Assembly (NCBI GenBank): GCA_020650975.1
Contig: JAIPMN010005223.1
Coordinates: forward strand, 4,145-37,673
Source: Apostichopus californicus
Taxonomy: Eukaryota; Echinodermata; Holothuroidea; Aspidochirotida; Stichopodidae
Direction: 5' to 3'
DNA length: 33,529 bases
Shown: one piece after another, positions 1-11,300 of the stretch
Layout of the letters: every line of letters starts with the position of its first letter
How positions within the stretch are numbered: position 1 is the stretch's first letter
Position numbers and translations under genes: made by a program
Notes under the pieces: model-generated
Seen by the model: the letters and a program-made list of their open reading frames with translations, nothing else
Databases searched by the model: none
Told to the model about the DNA's origin: nothing

Positions 1-59
1 CAAAGCTTACGAATGTCCTGAGAGATTTCCTCGGAATCGGAAGATTCGGGAGAAGACAT
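1..59 (-). CDS. Possible first coding exon of a divergent minus-strand gene (partial)
   Basis: Read on the minus strand, an ATG at 59-57 opens a frame that stays open to the window edge and gives MSSPESSDSEEISQDIRKL, an acidic, serine-rich N-terminus typical of an intracellular protein. The base at -3 is A, which suits a start context. An in-frame TAA lies ten codons upstream (plus-strand 87-89), so this would be the first possible start in that frame. The sequence just upstream is CpG-rich and carries a CRE palindrome, as a promoter-proximal region would. I do not recognise the protein. Only 19 codons are visible, so chance is not excluded. Confidence 0.42.
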   Translation of the reverse strand, partial: MSSPESSDSEEISQDIRKL

Positions 60-99
60 TTTCAATTGATGAGAAGAGTGTTGTGGTTACATGTATAGT

Positions 100-290
100 A
101 AACTGTGTACCGCCGTATCGGTAAACAGCGGGGAGTCGGCTTTGGCTGAAATGGTTCCTTTGATGACGTCAGATGAACTGCGGTGGGCAGCTTTGCTTTT
201 TTTTACGAGTGGCAGCTCGTGAGGTCTCTGGGGAATACTTTGACAGCGAATTTCTGACGTTTGAAGCCGTATAATTTACGGAAAGTTGTG
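100..290. promoter_or_regulatory. CpG-rich candidate promoter with CRE palindrome
   Basis: About 13 CpG dinucleotides occur in under 200 bases, in a window that is otherwise AT-rich and CpG-poor. A perfect TGACGTCA (CREB/ATF site) lies at 164-171. The stretch sits directly upstream of the possible minus-strand start at 59, so it could be its promoter. It could also serve the plus-strand phosphatase gene in a head-to-head arrangement. No TATA box or initiator was assigned. Confidence 0.4.
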
Positions 291-2084
291 CATGGATGGT
301 GTTGTAGTAATGTAGATAAACCATTCTAAGACATGAAAATTTTTCATTTCATAACCTCTTTAACATTAATGTCCAGAATATAGAACAACTAAAACGGCCT
401 AGTTACAGTCTTTGGGGTGTTTCATCAAACCCTGCAAAAATATATGTAATCAGAACGTGAATACTGACAATATTTTCTGCTCTGAGTTGATGTCCATATA
501 CAGTAGACAAGATTTTTTATCTTGATTTAATGCTTAGTTGCAACAGGCTTTTTGTGCATTTGTGAGAATTCTGAGTTAATCCACACGAGCTTCTTGCAAG
601 GTTTGAGATCTTGTGAAATCTTGAATAAAACAAGTTGCCTATTGCCCCTCAGGTAATAGCCTACAGATACCTTTAACCAATCATTTAGAAATATTGAAAC
701 TTGGGATTAATCACAATTGTATCTTCAAAGTGTTTTATCCAGAATATGAAGAATATTTCACCAACATAGGATGCCATATATGGTGGTGCACAATGAAAGT
801 GTCCATAGTTTCTTTCAGTAGCGAGGTTGCTACAAAAGTGACATTTAAGTGAGCCACATTGATAACTAACTGCTACTGTTTGGCTATGCAAAGTACAAGC
901 CTGCCTATTTGTCATATTTGCCCAGCAATTACAGTAGTTCCTCTTCCTTTGTACCTCAAATAGTCTACAAATTATTAAGTTATTGCAGTGGCTGCTAATA
1001 CAACTTATATTCTTGCTTATTGGAAAGACATCCGTCAAAGCTCATCTAAGTGTTCTAAGCAAGTGTCCGCAGTAGTACAGTACATGTATGTCATACAGAG
1101 TCAATACAACCATTGACAGAGGTGAACCCTGAATATTTCTGTTTGTTCTCTTTACTTTCTCCCTTTATTTCCAAAAGATGCAATTCTGAATCCAAAGGTA
1201 TCAATATCTCCTTTTTTTCAAACAAGCCGTAGACATTGAGGGCTTCTAAAATTAAATTTATGTCCAATCAAAGTGAACCTGTAAGTCACTGCAGACAGAA
1301 ATAATAATAGCTTTTACTATGAAGGGCATAATGTAGTGTTCAAATTTTGTGTACCAGTTTTGAAGGCTCTGAATCTTGTGATTGATACAAGTTTCCTGTG
1401 TACAAAGACTGCTGTTCACCTTTGCACATGTGTAGCAATTTGCCGCAAAATTTTGCTTAGTATTTGTACTGCGATACTGGATAAATTATTCCCTGTTATG
1501 ATGAGAAGATAATCATCGTAAAAACCATTTTGATTACCATATGTTGTCAATTCATTTGTGGATATTTTTTGCAGTTGTGTAAAGTATTTTTAACACATTG
1601 TAAATTAGAACAAACCTTTTATTTTATTTTGCTTAACATTTCTTATTTTCATTTTGTTTTGTGAGTGGGCAACTTCTTTTTTCTTTTTGTTGAAGACACA
1701 ATATATATGCGTGCTTCACTAACATCCCTTTTGATGCGCCCTAGTTATTGAAAAGTAAAACTATGGACCATCACATCATGCACATAGAAAATATTTGGAA
1801 AATACAGGGAATGTTTTTATGACTATAGGTATTATTATAAATTGTTTTGATAAATCTGAACACCACAAAACCCTAGGGTTTAATTCTCCTTTAGCTTTGT
1901 TTGGTTTGCTGCCAATTTCATGATAAATACTGTTTGTACAGTAAACATGAAATGTGTCAACTTGCATTAGAACCAATATGTTATAACATGAAATTTGGAA
2001 CACAGAATAACCTAGCAAATAAAAGTTAACAAAAAAGGAAATGTATGTACGATATGTGAATCGTCAAATCTTTTATATTTACAG
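291..2084. other. Upstream region or 5' intron of the phosphatase gene; no exon identified
   Basis: This AT-rich stretch lies between the CpG-rich left edge and the first recognisable phosphatase exon. It should hold the signal-peptide exon, and perhaps the first Ig exon, if transcription starts in the window. I found no ATG followed by a hydrophobic stretch and a phase-1 donor. A short frame near 344 (MKIFHFITSLTLM) is weakly signal-like but has no good donor before its stop. A strong-looking GTAAGT lies near 1281 but is in the wrong phase for its preceding frame. A 117-codon minus-strand frame at 685-1038 is within chance expectation. Confidence 0.5.
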
Positions 2085-2345
2085 ATTATGTTGTTCCAGT
2101 CAATAGACAGTTTACTCAGACAGTTAATGCAGGAGATACTGGTGTCCTGATAGACATGGAGTGGTCTCGTACTGGTGATAACAGTTGGAGAATCAATGGT
2201 TCAAATATTTTAGCAGGTAGGGCTGGACACAAAGATTTCACAATAAACACAGATGCTGCTACTGGTGATAATGGTCTCTATGAGTGTCATATTAACGGTG
2301 ATAGAAATCAGGCTCGCCATGGATTGAACAGATTGATTGTCCGTG
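2085..2345 (+). CDS. Exon a: Ig-like domain resembling Tie Ig2
   Basis: The acceptor is TTTACAG and the donor GTAAGA; the exon is 261 nt, phase 1-1. It encodes about 87 residues ending in an Ig F-strand signature (DNGLYECHI), then RLIVR at the join to the first EGF module, as in Tie2 (RLIVR before the EGF block). It has only one cysteine; the usual B-strand cysteine position reads GVLIDMEWSR. As I recall it, vertebrate Tie2 Ig2 also lacks the standard disulfide, which supports the match. An Ig1 equivalent would be upstream and was not found. Confidence 0.85.
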
Positions 2346-5300
2346 GTAAGAATATTTGTATTTCCTATACGTACTGTATTGTGTATATGAGTGGTGGTAA
2401 AATGTTTGGTTTCCACCCAGCAACAGTGAATCAGTAGTAACTAATTTATTCATTGCAGCTATGTATTGATCTGACAAGCCAATCCACTTGGTTCCACTAG
2501 CATTTTGGAAGATATTATCTGTGAAAAGTTTTGACAATGTTGCATGATGATTATAGAAAGCATGTATACTAACATTAATGAATGAAAGTTAGATGGAGTC
2601 TTTTTTCTTACCTCATCCCAATAATTATATCAATGTATCTATGGAGTATGAAATGTTGTATTTGTATGTCATTGGATCCTATTGTAGCTATTTCAGTTGC
2701 TATAGTAATGGATGCTATGGTAACCGTTCATGTTCTGGAGTTCTGTAGCAAGTCTTGAGGAGTGACCCATGATATGTTGACTGAGGTGTGACCTGAAGTC
2801 CATTATCTGGAAGGGGGTCAAGAGTTAGCCATCTGTGTGTGCGTGTTTGTGACATCTGCCAGTTGTATCAAACAGCTGGACCCATTTCTTCAAGCTTGGT
2901 AGACAGGTGTCCCATATGATGGGTATACTTGTATGTGTCTCTAAGAGCAAATTGAGTCAAATTAAGTGAAAAGTTAAAATTTTCTTTCTTAATAGCTGCA
3001 AGTGGGAACATTGAATCGACATGCAACCTTCACATGTATGTGTGTTTCAAGTTCTATCAAATATTTAAGTTAAGGGGTTAAAGGTCAAATGTGTAGTTTT
3101 AATTCAAACTTATATCAAAACCCTTTCCTAAACAGCTACTCCAATTTTCTCCAAACTTTGTAGGAAAGTACCCCATGACATTATCTTGTGTCTGGGAGAT
3201 CTTCAAAATGAAACAATGACTTTCTGCTATTTAATGCAAAGGGTAAGCACTGACTTACAACCTACACAAGTATAATACGAATGTCAAGCACTACCAACAT
3301 ATGTGCTAGCCTTGGTTACTGAGGCTGACGGTCAACAAAAGTGTTAAAGGTCAAATTAAGCAAAAGGCAACTTTCACAGGTTTCCATGGCAACTGAAGTC
3401 AAAGAACTTGTATAATGTTAGTAGTACTTATATGTACAACTCTCCTCAACAACTAAGTTGGTACAAAGATTGTCCCATGATTGAGACTTATTCTTAGAAG
3501 ACCTTCTGCATGAAAGTTCAGAGGTCAAAAGTTGAATGATCCAAAAAGCAGATTTTTGATATAAATACAAGGGAGACCATTTGAATAGAAGGCAAACCTC
3601 AAAGGTTAAGTATTATCAAACTATATAACTTACTGTAGCATGGTGGGCCTATTAATTGACACACTTAAGGATTTTATCAACGATGTCTATCAAGGAAAGA
3701 TCCAAATCACTCAACTGTATGTGTTTTTCATATGTGTGGTTCCTCATAAATGTAATGATCTCAAAATATTTATTGTTCTGTGCATATCCAACGTACAATC
3801 AAGCGTAACTTGACCACAAAATGTCTGCCTGTCAAGTTCTTTTGTACCCCTAAATTGACACATTCCTCGATAAACTAACTGTAACCTTTGTCTAAGTATA
3901 CATCAATTGACTCTGAACGCCGTGTTCTATGCTTTGAGCTCCTAAGCTCAGACAGGTCAGGTCTCAGAGAGTAGTGGTATCATGCTGTGGTAATATTGGT
4001 TATTTTTAGGGAGTATGATTTCCAAATCCCAAAAATATGTGCAAAATTGATAGGAGGGGTGTTCAAAGCTTACAAAAACCACAAATTGATCAGCTCATAG
4101 CTGAAATGGATTCAAACTCATGAAATATGCAACTCTGCTTCGCTGGAAAAAGTGAAAGTTGCCTGCTGTATCGTTGTGAGTAATATTTGAAGGTGCGTCA
4201 ATTACGAATGTGTGCCAATTATAAAGCCTTCACTATACAATGGCAACAGCTGGAGGTCAATGCACAAGGAATATAAATGAGTTTATGAATGTTTAATTTT
4301 AAACCTGCTTTATTGTAAACACAACTTATTCATTAACGGGTATTCACAATGAGATATCCACTTCGCTGGAAATGTTTCTAAATTTTACATATAGCATACA
4401 ATAATAGCGCTTCAACAATATTTTGCCTGCTGTGTGTATGTAGTTACTGAGGAATGTAGTTCGATTCCTACTGTCAAGTTCTAATCTAATCTCAAATCAT
4501 ACTACTTTAGTTAACTATGGGCATTATGCCTATAATGGAGCTGTGCTCAGTGTTTACCAAACTGGTGACCTACATACAGATCATTCTTCATTCTGTCATG
4601 ACCCAAATATTCAGGGTAGCTGTAGAGCATGTCATTCAGTAGACTGACTGTTTTAAGCAAAGGATCAGACATTGTATTTCAATATACCACAGATCTTTAA
4701 TATTAATAAAGATATAATATGTATTTATGTATATAGTGCAAAAGTTTATACCCTGTGTGTATTTGTCGATGTGGCCTAGAGAGCTATTTATCATTCTAAA
4801 TGAGTATTATAATGCAACTGGTGTAGCACTGATTAGGACATACGTATATTGTGCATCATATAGCGTAGCTGCAGTGACTTCATACAATATTTGGAAGTAG
4901 GGCGGTGGAGGTGAGGTGGCACAGCAACATGAGAGCAACATTGGGGGGGGGGGGAGAAACATGACTGGCACCAGAGGTTTTCATCCTTTCCAGAGCTTAA
5001 TATACGCAGAAATCTTTTTGGGAGACATAAGTAAATCGTAGTTAATTAGAAGTAAAAATATATCTTCCTTTTCTTTCAGAACATGGCAAACTTAAATCAT
5101 TGGGGGGGGGGGGTGGGGGGGAACCAATGATTGGTAGCACTTGCCTCCATTTGAGATGCAAATGTGTAGGCCTAACCCAACAAAAGATGTCATACTAGCT
5201 TGTACAGTGCCTTCTCAAATTAAAGCCTTTGAATATTTTGGGATATCACACTTTTCTTTTGTTCTACCTTTTGTTATGTTTGAGGACATGTCATGTCATT

Positions 5301-8300
5301 GTCATCAACATTGAATGTAGTCTGATGACTTATTAAACAAACTGATGCTTACATTGCAACTAATTTGCCCTATAATGTATATTTAGCTATCCCCAAGGCA
5401 ACAACTAACATAAATCCTGCTGTTGGTGTTAACACAGGACAAAATCAGAAAAAACATAAACTTATCTTTCATGTTATTAGTGTGACTCACATATATCATA
5501 ATGCTATGTAATACTTTTCTGCTGAGCTTAAGAATTTTTTAATTTCTTGGTAGGTTTAAAAAGTACTTGAAGCTTGTGCTAACAACTTAAATCTCAAATA
5601 TTTGAGTCTTTGTCACCAGTATTTTCATGAACATGTGTCAATCCATGTCAAATGAACAAAGGCTACTTGCAGGGTACAGTTATGTCTGATGTTGAAATGA
5701 TATGTTCCCAGATGTCTCAAAGGAGGAGAATTGGCAAAATAGTGTCTGTTCATGTTTTGTTTGGTAGGATATGGCAACACCTAATGAAACCCCCATAGTT
5801 TTTCTAATTTAGTTGATACTTATATTTTCAAGAGTAAATCTTGTCTCACAGATTAACATATATTTTGATCGAAATACCTAGTCTTTAAATTAAATATATG
5901 ATGTGCCACAAACTATTAAGTGCCTCTTTTCACCAAGATTAATGTATTTCGTCCAGTTACAGAGTTATTGACAATTCATAATCATAGACGTTAAATATGA
6001 ATCTAAGAGACTGACTTCGGTCAGCTTGCAGCTTTGATAAGTCAACGAAGGCTTCTTCGCGAGTTCCTGCTTGCAGGAGGATCTAAAATACAAACATATG
6101 TACATACAATTAGGGATAGTCAAAGAAATGTGAATGTCAACATTTTTGGCATTAGCATTTTTTGAGTTGCTCTGACTGTATGCCTGTCATTAATAATGCT
6201 GTAAATCAATAAGCAAAAGAAAATACCACAATTGTTTCCTTTCTCTTCCACTTCCTCTCCTCAATAACCACCCCCCCCCCCAAGAAAGGAACCATCAAGG
6301 AATATCAGATGCAACCACCCTTGTATAATTTCCTCCACTATGTTCTCCATGGTTTCCTTTCTGTTAACAGCTTGTAGCTCTGGTAGATGGGGTCCACCAC
6401 GATGTACTGGTATCTGTGACAATTGTTACAATGGAGGAGTTTGTGATGATGAAACTGGGAGATGTATCTGTGCTCCAGGATTCATGGGACAAAACTGTCT
6501 GACAGGTTTGCACAGATGTCTGTGAACTTTTTCTTTTGAGGTTTTTGTTGCATGATGGTGAGGGGCCATTTGGGACACTATGTTGGTAATTCCGCCTCTT
6601 CCCATACATTCAATCAAGACTAAGTAATATGGTTTGTAATATTCATGAAAAGCATCCACCAAGTTGGTAGTTCTTACTCTTGGCAGCCTTTGATAGGATT
6701 GTTGGAAAGAGACCATCTATTTACCATTTTCGGGGTGAAGGTAAACATAAATTTGGTTCCCAGGTAATCTTGTTATTGACTTATTATAGTCCTTAAACTT
6801 GTACTGTAGCAACATGCATTTATCTTTCTTTTCATTAATACCACTAAATTTTAATTTTAATGAATTCTAGACAAGCCCAAGGGCTTAGCTTACTATTAAA
6901 TAGACACTGCTGAAATATGGATATGGATATGAATGAGAGGAACAGGAGCTACATTTTATCTTTTGGAGATAAACCAGATGCTAAAAAAGCTAAAGTTGTC
7001 TCACATTATTCATATCAGACAAAGCCGTATATGAATAAGTGGCTATACACTGCCATTCCAATCACTTATGCAAGGATACTATACATGTGGCTGTGTATAT
7101 AGTGTATTGTCTGTTAAATTACCATGGTGGTGTCACAGGTAGCACATGAGAGTTGATTAAGATATCTCTTGACACACAGCTGGAACAACATGAAATGCAG
7201 TTCTTATAACTATCAAGTGTGGTGTTTGGTTTCGATGATAATCGTAACTTTTGCATTCATGATGGCGCATGTGTGGGTGCGTTTGTGACGCCCAGCTTGT
7301 AAACACGATATCTCAAGAAGGGAAATCAGACCAATTTTATATTTGGTGTGTCGAAGTATCACATTGGGTACAAGAAGCTTATTGTTTTAGGTGGAGGTCA
7401 AAGGTCATTTGAAGTCACCAGGGGTCAAATTGTGAAACCTTGTAAACACGATATCTCAAGATGGGGAGGTCAGACCAGTTTCATATTTGATGTGTAGAAG
7501 AACCACATTGAGTACAAGAAGCTTATTGTTTTTAGTGGCCTATTGTTGTTGGTGGATGTCAATGGTCATTTGAGGTCACCAGGGGTCATATTGTGAAAAC
7601 CTTGTAAACACGATATCTCAAGATGGGAAGCATGGGCAGACTTCATATTTAGTGTGTAGCAGTTTCTCATTGAATACAAAAAGTCTATTGTATTTGGTGG
7701 GGGGCAAAGGTCATTCGGGGTCACCAGGGTCAAATTTTGAAAAGCTTTTAATCACGATATCTCAATACTGGAAGCTTGGGTAGACCTCTAATTTAGTTTG
7801 TAGAAATACCACATTGAGTTAAAGAAGCCTATTGTTTTTTGGTGGAGGTCAAAGGTCATTTGGGTCGTCGGAGGTCAAATCGTGACACCCTTGTAAACAT
7901 GTACACCCTTACTATACATAACGTCAGATTCATGAAGAAAACTGTTACATCATCGAAACCACAATGCATTTTTGCATTCTGGTTTTTTATTTCAGGCTGA
8001 AAATGCTGATTAATTTTGCATTGAATGGAAAATACTGCAGAAATATTTTCTTTCAGGGTGTGGTCCTGACAAGTTTGGCTATTCTTGTGAGTTTGAATGT
8101 ATCATTGGAAATGAAGCAGCTGATGATGGTTGCCAAGGGAGACTGTTTTGTCTTATAGATCCTTTTGGTTGCAGATGTAATGCTGGATTCAAAGATCTTA
8201 GTTGTTCAGTGGGTAAGTATTTTGTTGATGCTTTTAGTTCTTGGAAGTGATTTTCAACCAATCTAGAGGCTGCAAATGTGAGCCATGGTAGTTAGATTGA

Positions 8301-11300
8301 GAAAGAATGAGTTATTTGCTATGAGCCATGCCCTGCAGCTGAACCTGTAATTTTCATAATTTGTCAAAATTGGAGGTTATCTGGATGTAAAATTTATTTT
8401 ATAAAGTGCAGATAGTTCATAGTTCAGTACATGTTTCAGTATGGGAATCAAGTACAGTATAGTGTACTGCTTAATGTTTCAGCATGTACACTTATTCAAG
8501 TCGATTCAATTTTGTGCTGTACCAGTATTCGATTCAATTCAATTCATTTCATTTGCCTATCAAATCAGTGGTGGACTATAAATACACTTGATGAGAAATT
8601 TAGAGTATATTAACAGAATTCATATAATCATAATAACAATTATACCATGTATGAGAAAGCATATTGGCTTTGTCACTGCATGAAAGGAAACCAGAGAGGA
8701 AGTTTCAAAGAAACAAAAATGAAACCAATTTCTGGCTACCTATTAAAGCGTATTACCATTTAAGTGTAAAGAGTTATACGATAATATAGTTGGCTGCAAT
8801 CAGTTGAGGGAAATGCAGTCTTATGATAGCTTAAATCTTAGTCTAGATACCTGTTCCCAATATTGTTCTTGTTTTAACCAATAGCTGGATTTTAAAGATA
8901 TGTTCCTTCAATTCACAGCTTAATTTACTCCATCTAGCTGTGTCCAATTATCTTAGTTTTATTGCATCATGAAATTCAATTTTTGTCAAGCAAATGTTAA
9001 ATTGATACAATTGATAGCACACATTCTTTGCATTGAAAAGGATTTGACTGTAATCTACAGTAAGTCATACTATATTCATGATATTAGATCATATTGTGTT
9101 TTGCTCTAGATAGTTCTCTCTCCTTTTGCACAGACATTCTATATTTTTGATCATACCAATAATTTCTCAATTGTAAAAGAGCTAACACACAAGTCTTATA
9201 TCATTTTCGGTACAGTGTGTGAACAAGGTAAATATGGTGCTGGCTGTTTACAAGATTGTCACTGTCAGAATCAAGACAGTTGTAACAGATTTACAGGTGA
9301 ATGTGAAACAAGAGGCTGCCAAGCTGCATGGAGTGGGAATAATTGTCAGAGTAAGTTGGATGCTTTTATTGGATTATCAGTTAGGTTATGTACTTATAAG
9401 GTATATGATAAATACAACTGTAACATGGTATTTATGTATGTATAGAGCAAGGATTACACATAGTTAGTAATATCAAGCGAGCTGTTGTAAAATGTCCACC
9501 TGTAAGTTTATTTCTGTGTAGTTATAAACCATGCAGCTAGCTTCACACATTTCATTAAAGAGGGTTTAAATGTATACCTTATCGCTTTGCATCGCATTTA
9601 CTCAGACTGAATACAAGCAGTTTAAACATTTATTTCCTCCTTCACTTCCTTTTATAATTTCTATACTCTCTGTTCAAGCACACTCTATAGAACTGTACAC
9701 ACTATTGTTACTCAGTGCATTCATTATGTTTACCTTTGTCATGGTATGGTGATTACATTGATGGAATTTTAACCCCATATTTACTGAAAAAAGTTCACTG
9801 ACAGGAGTTATTGTAAGAAACGTACCAAGGCAAATATACATGTACGAAATTTGTACAATTAGGAAGTTAATCAAAGGATATTCCCAAGGCTAAGATGACT
9901 GCTTAACAAAAAATACTAGACATTGTCTGCACCTTTAAGTTAAAACCACATCCTGGTAGCAATTTGTATGTTGAAGGATTTCAATTAAATTAAGCAGAAT
10001 TAATGATGTCATCGATCATGTCAATCAAGCTGAATAATATTTAATTACTTATCCACAGAGGACAATAGTATTTCCACAAAGACATTGAATTGTTCAATTA
10101 ATTTAACAGACCATATTTACAGCTGAGCAAACATTCCAAATGTATCACACTTTAAGGATAACTCAACATGAAGATTATAATAGCATTTAAGTAAAAGGTC
10201 TTGTAGCATATGATGGCATCACAGATCATCTTTGCACTCTGATACATTTTCCAGAGTAAGAGAGGTATTTTCTGTATATACTAAAAACTCACTGTGCGGA
10301 GCTTGCTTGAATTAAAACTTAGTATTTGATTAGGTGCTATTTAGGAAGTTCTCTGCCGCTTTTATTAATGTGATGTCAGTAAGGTTACAAGTAGGCAAAC
10401 TCTTGTAAATCTTGTAAGCAAGCTTATTATCTGTAGCACCATATACACTAGTCAAAAGATGAAAGATTATGAAATATTCTGATTATTTCTAAAATGTCTA
10501 TAATGTGGCTTAAGGTTGAATGTTAAGGTTGCATTTACTCCAGTAGAAACAACTAAAAATAATAAACACACAGCTATGCAGCAAAACATATTTTTGTTAA
10601 AGCTGTACTAGGCCTAAGTAACTTTGAAGCAGTTACTGTAGGTAGGAGAAGCACTCCTATAATGGCTTTTCTGGGCAGTCAATGCTTATTTTTCACATGT
10701 CAATGTGTCAAGTGTAATAACTGTCTATCATTGTATTATAGCACTCATTTGAAAATCCGGCTTGAGTAAGACTGCCGTTCATTTTTCGCCACTGCCCTCT
10801 TCTTCACCTTTCAAGGTTATTAGTCTGGAATGTTAGCCTGTGTGTTATGTAATCAATTTGCCACACCTAGCAAAGGAAACGAGTGTGTAAAAGTCACTTG
10901 CACAACTTAAATTTCCTGCAATAGCCTATTAAAATGCCTGAGGCAGGTAAACCGTTATGGCAGTGGTATTAAAGGGCGCATTTTCAAATGTGATCTCATT
11001 TTTTCATTTGAAACGCTTAAATTTATTTGAGATAAATAAGTTGGTTTACTTGGCACTCCTTGGTGAATGTCAAGCAGTAGCAAAAGCTGTTTTTTGCTTC
11101 CTTTAAAATACTTAGATTTAAATGGTAACGAACTGTTGAAAACGTTTCACACATAGGATATGGGAATTTTATATGTTCACTTGCTGTTTTGCAAACTTCA
11201 CAAGAAACTAACTTCCATTTGAAACAAATAATGAAAACATTGTGTAAAATTTTAAGAAAATTGCATTTTATAACCTAGAATTGAACATGAAGAGTTTGTA

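Larger units (their letters stand above)
2346..6370 (+). other. Intron 1 (about 4.0 kb)
   Basis: It lies between phase-1 exons. It holds a stretch at about 2815-3560 with weakly repeating units, two long G runs (4943-4954 and 5102-5121), a C run at 6271-6281, and a cluster of three short hairpins at 6011-6078. I saw no convincing exon in it. Confidence 0.7.

Noticed and set aside
685..1038. 117-codon cysteine-containing open frame on the minus strand
   Set aside because: With this base composition about one such frame is expected by chance in the window. No domain, start context or splice signals were recognised.
1260..1286. ATG with a short frame and a strong GTAAGT donor, a possible leader exon
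   Set aside because: The frame gives MSNQSEP, which is not hydrophobic, and ends in phase 0 while the Ig exon needs phase 1.
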